From NCBI GenBank assembly GCA_038502055.1, contig JAXRKN010000039.1, forward strand, positions 4,340,001-4,404,000: a stretch of 64,000 nucleotides of DNA, in the 5' to 3' direction. Origin of the DNA: Tanytarsus gracilentus (taxonomy: Eukaryota > Arthropoda > Insecta > Diptera > Chironomidae). Below are positions 11,370 through 24,800 of this stretch, piece by piece. How positions within the stretch are numbered: position 1 is the stretch's first letter; every line of letters begins with the position of its first letter. The translations under genes and the position numbers were made by a program. Below the pieces are notes generated by a model, which was given only the letters and a program-made list of their open reading frames with translations, was not told the origin of the DNA and did not search any database.

Positions 11370-14300
11370 ATTGATCAGTTGCTCTCAAAAATATCCATTT
11401 TCAAACTTGAGCGCATAAATCGCCTCAAATAATATTTATTTTGTAAATTTGCGTTTTGTTTGCTGCTTCCATTGCTCTGACTTCTCTTGTGACCATAACT
11501 CATAATTTAAATATACACATTTCGCCTTCTCTCTCTCTCCTCGATTATTACAAGTTTGCATGGTTAAGCGTGATTGTAGCTTTTCTCTCGACTACGCATT
11601 GATGGAAGCCAATAAATTTTTACTTCTCATTTATGGGGAGTGTTTGGAAGCCATGTCATGCCTTGAGGCCGTTTAAAATAAAAACCTTAAGATGAAAAAA
11701 TTTATAATTTTCAAATAAACCCTAAAGAACTCATATTTTTCCCCTTGACTCCACTTTATTATGTTAACCACTCAAATTTTGTAATACGAAAACATTTTTT
11801 CCGCGCTGCCTGATTTTTTTCTCTCGACCCCATGGATAAATGATTTAATTTTCTTCGTTATGCTCCCCCTTGATGATAAATTAATGTAATCACACTAGAC
11901 TTGATGGGATGGGAGCGATTCATGAGTGATTCCCACGACAACGAGATTTAAATCATCGGGTCGAGTCCCGTAAGCAAAATAAACGGCGCGCGAGGTTAAG
12001 TCGCAAAAGCTGTAAGAACATTTGCATGATCACGAATTAACGTGACGACCAAGAATTTTTTTTCGTCTAAGGCACAAAAGCGTGTAAATTTAATTTTTCA
12101 AACCTCTCTTTGGTTTTTTTGTTTGATTGATATCATCTCCTTCTTGTTGCCATTCTTCATTAAAATTAAATTTTTTGACTCACGTATTTTTTTTCAATTT
12201 AACTCATTTATGGCATGAGAAAATGAAATTGATCGCAAATTTATGTTTTGATGTTTTGATTTAATGGCAATTTATCGATTTGGCGATGCCCAACCACTAC
12301 CGTGTTGGAGCTGCTGTGAAATTGTTTTTGCATTTATTGAAATCGAGGAGACAGCATCGAAGTGCTTGTTGTGTTTAATGTGAGTGTGTCTGGGAATTGA
12401 AGTAGTAAAGAAAGAAAGGCTTTTAATATGTGAACGGACAGTAATGGCGGATAATATGATAGGAAAAAATAACTCAAGAATTAAAATAATTTTAATTATA
12501 GCTTAAGAAACTCACAAGTTAACAGTCACTCCTTCGACAATGACTATCGTAAATTACACATGTCAATTCATGTTCAATCGATGGATTTCGTGTAGTGAAA
12601 CTATTATCCGAGCTCTCATGAATGAACAGCAGCAATTGAAAGGAGTAAGGTGAGGGTAAAAGGACGGCGGACGATGGTATGAATTATGAGGAGGAAAAAC
12701 ATGAGAAATAAATTAATATTTCATCCCTGGCAATATTGCAACTGTGGAAGCAATGTTGTGTATTGAGTGAATATAAATAAATAAATGAACAATTTTGGTT
12801 AAATGTGAGGCATTTTATCGAGTCGACCGCTGTGATCATCAATTCATTTTCCCTGCTCTCGAGTCGCGACTCAATAAATTCATTTTCCACAAAGTGATTT
12901 TTTTTTCATTCGACATTTCAATGAGATCATTGCGGATGATTGACCTGTGTGACCAAACGGTGGTTGTTGGTGTCATAAAATTGTAATTTGCACCGGAGAT
13001 TAGAAGAACATTTTTTTTGATTCTTAAAAATTTTCTCCGAATTATTTATTTTTCGGAGCTGAGCTCGGGGTCGGTCAACAAACAAGAGTCACCTTGTAAA
13101 AAGGGGTTAAGTCAATATTTTATTGTTTTATGAGATGAGATTGACGTATTGAAAAGTCAAACAAGCCTATGTGAGTCCCTTTGTTCCATAAAAAGGATTT
13201 TCTCCCTCTCGCAATACCCAAAAAAAAATACGAACCAAAAGGAAAGGATTAGAAGAAGAGATACGTATTAAAAAGTTAATGTAAGAGAGAAAATTTGCTA
13301 AGCTCTTTTATGGTTTAATTATCCCTCAAACATACATCTTGCATACATACCTGAGCAATTACCTCAAGGAATAATTCTAGGAAGCAAAATGCAATAACTG
13401 TTAAGGATTTTTACTCGAAATCTCTTTCTCACTCTCTCTCAGGATAAGCAATTACTGAGCATGCTCGAAACCGGAGAGAAAGACGCGCCCATTTTTCTTC
13501 ACATATCGGATCGTTGATCATCCGTATACAGAGTTGTGTAACGACATACACAAACATGCTGCACAGCCAATTGAACGATGACTTGCAACTGTGAATGTGT
13601 TAGAGTCTTATCCATGCACAACATGTAGCTTTGTCTCTTTCTTTTCTCTCGTTTTCTTTACGCATGAAAAAAACATTTTTTTAATGACGATGACGATGAT
13701 GATTGTAAAATATACGAGAGAGTTGAGGAAAAAATGAAAAATTGAGTATGAAGAAGAAATCGAAACAATTAAAGTGACTTTTAAAAATTAATTAACATAA
13801 ATAAAATGATTTACAGGGCTGAACGGAAAGTTGTAAATTTTTTAGGTTAATAAAGTAAAAAAATTCAGTCTTCCAACTCTGCATCATAAAAATATTTCCA
13901 TAAATAAAACAAAACAAATAAATAATCATCGAATTACACATTGACGATTATGGTGTTAAATTCTCTCTTCTTTTTGGCAACGAGATATGACCGACACAAG
14001 GTGTCTTTCGATTTCTCTCCCTTAATGTGCTGACACATGCCATGCTATAAATTATTGTCTTATTTTTATTACATTTGATTTTTAATAATTTTTTTCTCCT
14101 CCTCTTCTTTTTGTCTCTTTTTTTTCATATAAATTTTATTGAAGTCTTAAAATTTAAAAAAATGTTTGAAATATTTCTGTTCATTAATGGTTTTTTAAAA
14201 ATATTCTCTTCTCTGATCGCCGTTTGACTATTTCAAACCGTGGCATGAGCGAGTCGGTAACGAAAGCTGCTTTTCGAAGCACAACGCGGGCTATTAACAA

Positions 14301-15424
14301 GTTGACAATTTATTTTTATGATTTTGCGTTTAATTCAGCAATTAAATCGAGCTAAAAATAATGATTTCGAATCATGACATTGGCTCACGATCATAATAAT
14401 TATAGTTTGTGTGGCGTACGGTGGTCGTTTGAGAATAAGCAAGAAAGAAAATTATTACGAAAACACACAAAACGCAAATAAAAATGTCACATTACTATGG
14501 AAATTAATTGGACTCGTAAGCAAATGAGGTAAGTTTGAGAGGGAAAATTAATTGTCCGTTAAAATTTGAATTCAAGGAAGCATTTAAAAAAATTCCTCAA
14601 AAATCATCTCAAAAAATGTCTAAAAATCTTGTTTTAAAAAATGCCTAAAAATCTAAGAAAGCTTTTTAAAAAATGCATTTATAAAAATTGTAAAAAATTT
14701 AGTATTTAAATTATTTTTTAGTAATTTTGAGGATAAAAATATTAAAATCTTGAACATTTTTAATTTTTGTTGTTTTTCTTGTTTAAATTAATTATTTTTA
14801 ATATTCATTCATCAATTATTTTTCAACCCCAAAATGCTAATCATCAATCCTCCCCCCGAAAAAAAAACATTAAAATTAGCTCTAATTTGATGTGAATTAG
14901 GCCTTTTGAGAATGGAGAGAAAATGATAAATTGAGATCTAGACGTGTGACAATAAAGATATCCAGCGGTGAGTGCAAAAAGATTATTTCAATAAATATAT
15001 GCCGAGTGAGAGAAATGTTGAATAAAAGGCGCCTTTGACAAATTTTCTTCCTCTCGTTTCTCACTCACTCATTTCTTACTCTCTCTCCCTCTCCTTCTTT
15101 TATTTGATTATTTGTCACCCAAATGTTAATGCGATGAAAAATTTAATAAATTCCACAAATTATTAATTTTTTTCTTATTCTTTTTATGAAAAATGGAATT
15201 TAATTAATTTCAGCTAATTTTGTGTTAATTAAAAATTTATTTGAAAGACACGAAAAAAGAAGAATGCCAAAGAAGGAAAATTCATCAAAAATATAAAAGA
15301 AAAATTTACGCATGTTTGAGAAACAACCCGAAGAAGAGCGATGATGACGACAGCACGAGAGAGTGAGCGAGTGTAACTCGTGCGATCTCACTCTAGTCAA
15401 TGGACACGAGCGAGATGGAGTGCA
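11370..15424. other. Non-coding region upstream of odd-paired
   Basis: About 4 kb of AT-rich DNA with scattered CT/GA-rich tracts and no credible reading frame. As 5' flank of a pair-rule-type gene it probably contains enhancers, which cannot be delimited by eye. Confidence 0.55.
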
Positions 15425-15431
15425 CAGGTAG
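15425..15431 (+). promoter_or_regulatory. CAGGTAG, perfect Zelda/TAGteam site upstream of odd-paired
   Basis: A perfect CAGGTAG heptamer about 190 bp upstream of the proposed odd-paired start. In Drosophila this heptamer is the strongest binding site of the pioneer factor Zelda, which opens early zygotic genes. One 7-mer can occur by chance, so function is inferred from position and gene type. Confidence 0.45.
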
Positions 15432-15610
15432 GAGGGAACTTTTGTGTGATTTGCCTACCCACTAGCTTTACACACTGTGAAACAACGATTCCCTGTCGAG
15501 CAAAACTGGGGTCAATCTTGATAGAATTTTTAGAGTTTAGTCGTTAGTTGTATTCCCGCTGCGTATGTCGTTGATCCGTAGAGCATGCTGATTTTTTTGC
15601 GCCTAGACAT

Positions 15611-15645
15611 TTCAGTTTGAAAACTTTTACACTTCGGTCTGGTGC
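15611..15645 (+). promoter_or_regulatory. Candidate core promoter of odd-paired (Inr plus DPE-like)
   Basis: TTCAGTTT at 15611-15618 matches the arthropod initiator; taking its A (15614) as +1, GGTGC falls at +28 to +32, matching four of five positions of the downstream promoter element. The local DNA is less AT-rich than its surroundings. A 5' UTR of about 250 nt without introns would follow. DPE-type promoters are usual for developmental genes. Other start sites, including ones in the large intron, are possible. Confidence 0.4.
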
Positions 15646-15866
15646 GCGGTTTCGCTCGCTCTCGAGAGATAAAAACTAAAGAAAATTTTAAAAAATATTT
15701 AGAGAAAAAAAAATGAAAAAATAAAAATTATTGTGAACTGTGGAAGAGAAAAAAATTAAATATATATTTAAAGTGAAGTGAATTGTACAATTTGTCGAGA
15801 AAAGATAATTAAAAAAATTAAAAAGATTTTCTAAAGTTTAAAGAGATTAAAAAATAATTAGTAAAA

Positions 15867-18800
15867 ATGATGATGAATGGTTTCATGGACACATCGTCGC
15901 CATACACACATTTAGCATCCTTTGGATTAAAAATGTCTCCGAGTCATGACACGGCAAATCAACAGCATTTAGCAAATTTCGGACTCAAGATGTCACCGAC
16001 TCACGAGAGTGTCGTTCAACAGCACTCGCTCGCTTCGTTCGGTCTTAAAATGTCACCAAATCAAAATGATTCGAGGACTAACGGGTTAGTGAGCGATTCC
16101 TCGATGTTGCATGGCAGTGGAAATACACTCACGGATATGACCTCAGCATCATCAGCTCACAATCCTTACGCGAGTGCTCAAGCCACAAATGCCGCTGGCT
16201 ATCCAACATCTCACTACATACCGCCCTCACAATTTAATCAAATTCCATCGTACAGTGCAAAAGATTTCCTCTTTAAAAGAGAAAATGACTACATGTCCTC
16301 GGCCGGCTCAACGGCCAGTGCCGTCTCGCAATCGACTCCATCTGATGCCTCACTCTATCATCATAGCTCGATTCATGATAATCTCAATCATCATGCAGCT
16401 ACTGGAGCTTCTTCTGCCGCCCTCGCCAATCACCACTTTCATCCACATCAAATGCGGATGGGCATCACACCCGACTACTCTCATCACTATCATCAATCAA
16501 ATTATCCGTCGGTGCATCATCATAATTTGGCAAATTTGCCCATGAATCATGGAACGTCGGGTGCATTTTTCCGTTACATGCGTCATCCACCGGCTATTAA
16601 GCAGGAGATGCAATGCTTGTGGGTCGATATGGATGGACCGCATCCCATTGGTCAGCCGATTTGTTCTTCATCGTCGCGGAAGACATGCAACAAGATTTTC
16701 AATTCAATGCAAGAGATTGTGACACATTTGACGGTGGATCATGTTGGCGGACCAGAAATAACCAGTCACGTATGCTACTGGCTGGCATGTTCACGCAATG
16801 GACGTCCATTTAAAGCTAAATATAAGTTGGTCAACCACATTCGTGTACACACAGGTAATTATTGTGAAGCAAAAAGTGATAAAAAAAGATTGTGATGAGT
16901 GAAAAATTCTTATATTAATGCAAACACAGGCGAGAAGCCCTTCCCGTGTCCATTTCCAGCGTGTGGAAAAGTCTTTGCTCGCTCTGAAAATCTCAAGATT
17001 CACAAGAGAACTCATACTGGTGAGTACATTGTTTTATTTTTTATTTACCGACGGACTGCTGATTTTACGTTGCTACTCAAAAAAGTTTGATTTAATGCGC
17101 TGTGAATTTTACGAGTTCTTTTTAGTGCACTTAATGACGTTTTTTAAAGCGTCGGAAATAATTAATTTAAATTTATTGAGCATTGCAAGTGAAAAATTTA
17201 AAAAATATTTAAGTGCAAAAATCTGAAGCATATTTTTCACGACTATCTTTAACGCAATAATTTTCTTTTTCGCCACCCTCTATTGAATGCGCAGAAAATA
17301 AATAAAAAAATTTCTCAATTTTCTCCCTTATTTGACACATTATTATTTTGCCATCATCAGGCATTCAGGGTTCAATTTTATTGTCAAAACATTTAACTTC
17401 TCTTTTGTGTCACCCTCGCTCTTGACATTTTTTTATTGCAATATTTTTTTCGCATATCGAATTGAAAGATTTTTTTTTGTGAAATGGAGAAAAAAGAAAG
17501 AAGAAAAAACTCGTGCAGAAAATTTATGAATAAATTTAAAGATGCCATTTATGGGAATATCGAGAAAAAAATAAGAGTTTGTGAGGGATGCAGGCGAAAA
17601 AAATATTTATGAACTCGTTAGAAGTGCAATAAGTTGATTAATTGAGTCGAGCTGAAAATGATGAAGTGGAAGCTTGATTTAATTTGACAAACTATTTTTT
17701 AAATTTATTTTAAATTTTTCTTAAATTCTCTTCAACATTTTGGTAAATGTTTAAAATTCAATAAATCAATCAGTGAGAAAATATTTAAAAACAATTTTCT
17801 TTAAGTAAATAACACACTCTAATATGTCGATTGAGATGCAAGCGAAAGAAAAAATCCATCAAACCTCCTTCAAATCCAGCAATGCCGATAGAAGAAGAAA
17901 AATTAATTAAAATGTCAAATTCGGGATTTTCTTCTCAGATTTTTCTCACTCTGGATTTTCTCATATAAATTAGATGAACATTAGAAATTTTTCTTCGCTT
18001 CGTTAACGAAAAGTTCACCGCGTGTGTGTTGTTTAGTTACTTTTCTAGTGGAGGCACATAATAAACATTAAACATAGATTTAAATTTGTATGTTTTTCAC
18101 ACTCATCGAAATTAAAATCGAACAACTTATAATCATCTGCCTCACTGTATAATTCGATACACTTCATAAAGAGAAAATCCCCCCGAAAAGAAAGAAGTCA
18201 GTGCCTCACTCACTCAATCATTCCCTTTTTAAATAAACAAAAAACATGAGAATATAAAAATAAATTAAAATCTCATCGGGAGAAAATTGCTCAACAACAA
18301 ATCATTTGACACGTGTTTCACTCAAAATAATTCTCTTGAAGATTTTTCATCTTCGATGGGCTGATCATCAAGTGACGATAAACATGCGGAGTATAGTAAT
18401 TAGAGACAAATTAAGGTTTTGAGTGAAAATTGTAACGATTTTAAAATTTATTTTTTTAAGAATTAAACCAAAAAAATCAATCAATTCCCTCGGCACCTCG
18501 CCACCGCTCAACAACTAAATAAATCTCAATTTACGATAATTTACCATATCAAGGATCATTAAGAAATTAAGAAAACCTTTTTTCTTTTATTTCGTGAAGC
18601 ACTCTTTACATTGATTTTCTCTATAATCAAATTAGCAATCGGAACGAGAGAGCATGGCACGCTCCTCAGCATCAGCATCGTCATTATTGTTGTTGTGTTT
18701 TTCTTTTGTGATTTGCGTGAAAGCACTTGAGGGAAGAAAAAGTTTTTATTTAACTAGGGAGTGGAAATAAAATCAGATTTAATTCTCTCGAGAGACACAT

Positions 18801-21800
18801 TTTTGGTTTGTGTGAAATTTCACTCCCTCAAATCTGAATTAAATTAGTTACAGATACGATCATGATGATGATACGCCGCAAAACATAAATCTATTAATCA
18901 AATAATCGTTAGGTTTTGTTCGAAACCCTTTAATTTAATTTTCTCCTCCTCTACACATCTCATCGCTTAACACTATAATTAAACGCTTTACCTTACAACA
19001 AAATTTCAAATTTCCATCTCCAGATGTTCACAGAAAATTTGGATTTCCAAAAATACGATGAAAAAATGTTTTGAAAGTCATTTGAGAATGTTTAAAAAAT
19101 TTTATGTATCATGGATTCTTCAATATGTGTCATATTACTCTCAAAATGTTTACACTTGTCGTGTGTTCGAGTGTTAATTGCCTAATTGATTTTTGACATA
19201 TTTTTTCTTTTTGATCTCATCAACTTCACATATACACATATCGGCATGCGTCACATGTTGTGAGAGAGAGATTTTTCAATTAAAATATTGTATAACGGAA
19301 CAAAAGACGTCGTCGAGTAATTTGCATGAAAAAGGGAAGCTGAAAATTAGCTGGGAATAAATTGAGCATTGTGAGGAGGAAGGAAGAAAGCCATTTAAGT
19401 ATGCAAACTATGCTCATCATAATTAATGAGTCATTAAAAAATCCTTTAGTGCAGAAATTTACTTTTATTGCACGCTCATTGAGTGCGGTACTTGAATTAA
19501 ATTATGCTTAATGAGTTGTAAGGATGTTAAAAAGTTTCTTAGAGGGTGAGATGCAAGCGAGAGAGAATTTTTCAGTCTAAAATAAAATAAAATCCAATTT
19601 ATTATTTTTAAACCATATAATTTATTATCTTCTAACCTAAATCTCTCATAAATTCGCTCTAAATTATCCGAAAATATTCGCGATGAACAAAAAAATTTGC
19701 ATTCTCTTAAATGTCACTTTTATCCACCTCTAAAACATTATAAATGACTCCAATTCGCATTAATCGAAAGGATTTCTGTCGGAATTATTTTTCCAAGAAC
19801 CCGGAGAAAAAGTCAAACGAATTAGCCTATAATTTTCTCATGTCAGCTCAAACATAAAAAATGGCGTTTTTTGCTTGCTCTCGATATATCGAAGGTTCGA
19901 AGGAAATTCCTTTGCATTCAACATCAAAGTGATGATGAAAAAATTTCACACTTCATTTAAAGAGCCAAAGAGTGGCATAAATATTGAGAGAAGTATTGAA
20001 CAGTGGGAGATAACACTTGTCACTTGTCGTCATCGTCATCACCGTTCGTCGCCTGCCTATTATGAGATGTCAATGCAAAAATCTCTCATATATGAGATGC
20101 ATAGTGCTCGTATATGAAAAATGACACCACAGCAAAAGGCGTTAAAGTTGAAGCGTTCATGTAAATTCATTGTGATATATCAAAGACCGTGTCGTATCTC
20201 GCAGCTGATTGATTTTTGCCAAGGGAAACAATTTTTTATATATTTTTTAAAACAGTATAAATTTAATTTAAGAGCGGGTAACTTGAGATTAGAAAACCAA
20301 TAATTGGCTCATTTTTCGACATCTCTTTTAAAGGGAGCAGCACACGAAGAGGTTGTGTATTAATACATTATCTTTCGCCAGTACAAGACGAAGGGCGTGA
20401 TAAGTGGGCGTATTGCCGAGTGGAAGAGAGAAAATTGCAATGTTGAGATAATCAATTAACACGAATTCCCTTTTTCATACCTCTTCTCTCGCTCGCTTGA
20501 AATGCACACCAACCACCACCTTCCATCTCTTGACTTGATGATCATTTAAATGGCCAAAGTGAAAATGGCTCGAAGGCGAAACGGTAGCGAGCTGTGTATA
20601 TTTGTAGAAACAAAGATATTTAATAACAATTTTCAGCATTGGGACGAACTGCTGTGAAAATAATTGTTAAATTATAGATATCCGCAAGCACTCATATCTT
20701 CCGTGCCATCTCTCTCTTCCATCCTATTCATCACCGTCAGCTAGTAAGCGAAAATTTAATTTCATGTTTAAGTAAAATCGGTCAAACATCAATGAAATTT
20801 TAGCAATCCTTTTTCACATTTTGCCACATACTGTTAACGTGCTTAATTCATCTATTTGTATCAATTGAAGTTGAATTTAACACTCATTGAGTTCTTAAGA
20901 GCTACTTCTGCTGTGTATGCCTCAGTCAACAATCTTCAAAATTTCATGCATTCAACAAAAAAAAAATATTTTCAATATTGTCCTTGGTAGATTTTTACAC
21001 AATGAGCCTCATGAAGAAAGGAACTAGTTTTTTCGCTATTTAAGTGCTATTATGTAAGTGAATTGAGCACCTTTTTCATATATGTGAACACACACATTCA
21101 GACTGTCTCGAGCAAAAATAAAGAATTTGTCTATAGAAGATCTCAATTCTATTGTATTTTCTCGAGAAAAAAGAGAGAAACTCCAACAACAGACGATAGT
21201 TGGAAAGGAGCACATATACAAAAACTATTAGTCACATCGTCTTTCTTCTTGGCCATATTTCATTTCGAAGCGTCCTTAAAGAAAAATTATTATTTAGTGT
21301 TCAAGGCTCTTTAAATTGAGTTTTTCAGTTCTTACACTTTAAAGTAAAACGGATAAAATAATTATTTTCATAAAAACTATCATTAGCATACCTTGCATAG
21401 TTAACCTTCAAACACACAAGAAGTAATTCTTTTCTAAAAGAACCTAAGAATGATTTTCAAGGAGGAAGAAGATCACAATGAGAAAAAAGGGAATTTATCT
21501 GCCTCATTTTCAGTAACAAAGTCCTTAACTTCAACACACACATTCACTCTCTGGTTTAATGTGCGGAATAACGCACATTGCAGAATAAACAAAAGGAAAA
21601 ATACCATTTTCCATTTAAATGGATGAAATAATGGCTTTCTGCCTCTCTCTTTGTCATCATCTCGCGTTTTTCCATTACTTATTATATTTTGAGGATCCTC
21701 ACAGAAGCTAAAGTCAAATGTATATGCGGGAGGAGAGAGAGAGAGTGAGGAATGCCTGCATTTGACATCCTTTCAAAATGGCAAGGCGAGCTGAAGGAAA

Positions 21801-24800
21801 TGAGGAGGAAAATTTTCTCTTATTATATTTTTTTGAATATTTTCCTTCTTATTATATGAGTCAGATGATACAGAAAAAATATATTGCGTGGTAGGCATTG
21901 ATGGATCAAGGGATGGGTCAGAATGAATTTTTATTTATTTAAATTATCTAGAAGATTTTTTAACTTTCTGTGAAATATTTTTTAAATATCACGCGAGTTT
22001 CCACCCCTCGCACTTTCCTTCTTTTTTTCTCGTGTGTCATTTTCGCTGAAGCGAATGAGAAAAGAAAATTTTCCTCGCTTTCTGGCAGTGGCATTTTAGG
22101 CAATTTTCCCTCCATTTTGAATTTTTCTTCTCTCTTTATGAAAAACTATCTTGTGAGGGTTCGTTTTTTTATCGTAAGATGATTATTGTTGTCATTGAAA
22201 GCAACAATATTTGAGAACTCCCACCAAAAAGATGTGAAAAAGAAATTCATCGTTATGGAACAGCGAGTTTTTATTTTATTAGAAGGGTGAAGAAACTTGA
22301 TTCTCATGCCACAGTGAGAGAAACTTTTGAATATTCAATTCTCAACTAGATGATCATAAATTTTCTTCTTCTTATTTTTTTTGGTGTTAACCCTCAGAAA
22401 TCTCCTTTGTCTATGGAAAGAAAAATATTTTGAGGGTCAGATTTATATTATTGATGCATTGTTGTGCCTTATTGTGCTTTTTATATCCAAAAAAAATGAT
22501 AAATAAATTATCGGGCCGTGGATACAACAACAGATGATAGTCCTCAAAAAATTATACAATTGATTTCGAGTATAAAAAAATGCACAACACAATGAAGCGA
22601 GCATAAAATGATAAATGAATAGGAAAATTGTATTTTTATTATAACCGCTTTGCGAGTGAGAAAAATCCATTTGTATTCTGCCCCGACTCAAGCGCATGAG
22701 AGTATGAAAAATTGAAAAAAATGGCGTAAAGAGATGAGAAATCACCATGGCGAGGCGGAGAGTATAAATTAATTAACTTTCAACCGCCACTATCTGCATG
22801 TTGAAATCTTAATTGTCTTGCCTTTTAACAAAAAGAGAGGCACTTCGAGAGGTATTAGAGAGAGATAAGAAACATCAAAGATTGGCACTTATTAAATTAA
22901 TCCCTACGCAATAATATGAGTGCTGATGGATCTCAGCTTTAAGGTAGTTGTTATTTAATAACAATTTTTGCACAAACAACAAAAATCTCTTTCTTCTTCA
23001 TCTTCAGTCCCTATTCTCATTCGAGTGTAAACGACTTAGAGATTATCGGGTGAGGATTACAATCTCGCAGCAAAATAGAAAATCAGCATTGCATTGTTGT
23101 AAATGTTCCTTATGTTCAATCCACCAAGAAAGCACTTGAGAAAAGAATTTCGGCAGGCTGCTGTCTGAACAATAGTTTTGTGGTATAGACTTTTCTCGTG
23201 ATTAAAACACTCTCACAAAAAATATAAAAAATATAAGAAGAAATTGCATGAAGCAATATTTTATCACCAAAAATTATGGGCCTGTGGATATTTCGAATAA
23301 ATTTATTATCTAAAACTGAATATCCAAGAAATTTAGATCGAGAAATTTGAATTAAAATGCAATAATTCTTCTCGTGGTACATGTTAAGAAGACCTTTTGG
23401 TTTTTCGAAAGAAAAAAAAATTTAACGGTCAAAAATTATAAAAGTTTAAAATTAAAGTTAGTAAATTTTCAAATCTAATGAAACACTTCACGAAAAGTAA
23501 GTTGAAAAATTATGCAGAAACATATTTTTCTTCCCTTTTTTTCTTCTGTTCGTTCCGTTGTTTAACATTGAACAACTGAAATTCCACGAAAAATCAGGTA
23601 TACACCATAATACACAACAACACACATTACGGACGCATGTTAAAAAAAATAAGGAATGAATGTGTGTTTTTGTTGTTGTTGAGTAACCTTTAAGACACAA
23701 GCAAGGCAGAGCAGCAAAGAAATATGATGGTTTTTTTTCGGTTTAAAAATCCAGAATATTTCTTATGAAAAAATGCTTCTACAACACCTGAGAAAATGAG
23801 CTGAATAAATCAAAATTCAGAAAACATATTTTTGTGTGTATCTGCAATAAAAGAGTTTGTCCATAATTTGATAATCCACCCTAGAATCATCATGATCGAT
23901 CATCCAACGCATTCTCGAGCTAGAAATAAATTCATAAAATTTATAGACTTTTGCGTTTTTATTATGCGGAGTAACACAGCTCTTTAATGACCAGTAGCCT
24001 CCACTATCGTACACACCAGTAAGTTCTCGTTCTTCCATTGAACTTTTACGATTCAAAGAAATAGTAAAATTCTTCGTGCATATGCCATAGAATGTGTGTG
24101 TGTTTGCCTTACTCTCAATAAAATCATAAATAACAGCATAAAACTTTTATATGGCACCCAATAAATGCTCACTCTTTCCTTTTTTTGCCTGAAGGAATTT
24201 TCTTCTATTTGAGTTTATTCGAGGAATTATCATATTATTGCCTGAGCTGTGCTTCTGCTTTACTAAAGTCAAAATGATAATTTATGCACATCACTGTACA
24301 GAATAAATAACAGAAAACGCATCTCAATACACGGAGGAAGTAAATAAAGACCAGAGTTGAAAATAAATTTTATTTCTTCAGGAAACATTTGCGGATAAAT
24401 ATTTTTTTGAAAGAATAATTTTTATGATCGAAAATATTAAAAAGGGGAAGAACACTTTTAATTTTAAAATTTCCACCCTTTGCAAAAAAATATTTTAAAT
24501 TAAGTTGACAAATCCTCTCTTTAAAAAGCTAAATATCCTCACATATGTATCGATTTTACACAATGCCACACTCACTATATCATTTCTAGTTTTTCTCTAA
24601 ACTGGCTGTCATCATAATATTATATAACAGCAAATACAACAATGATATCCATAATAATAGTTATGGTTGGTGCAATAAAAAAAGAAGAGAGAAAAAAGCT
24701 GAAATGAATAGAAATAGAGACATATAGTAAGGACTTAATCCTTCCTTAATACAGTCATCCTGTTTCGGGAACCGAAAAATCATAAATAACTAGGTGTATT

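Noticed and set aside
11953..11975. A GGGTCGAGTCCC-like stretch resembling a tRNA T-arm.
   Set aside because: No acceptor stem, D-arm or anticodon arm could be fitted around it.
16793..17226. Continuation of the odd-paired frame past 16854 (to 16895) and overlapping frames over exon 2.
   Set aside because: The frame runs into an intron with a GTAATT donor at 16855; splicing to 16930 restores the exact Zic finger sequence.
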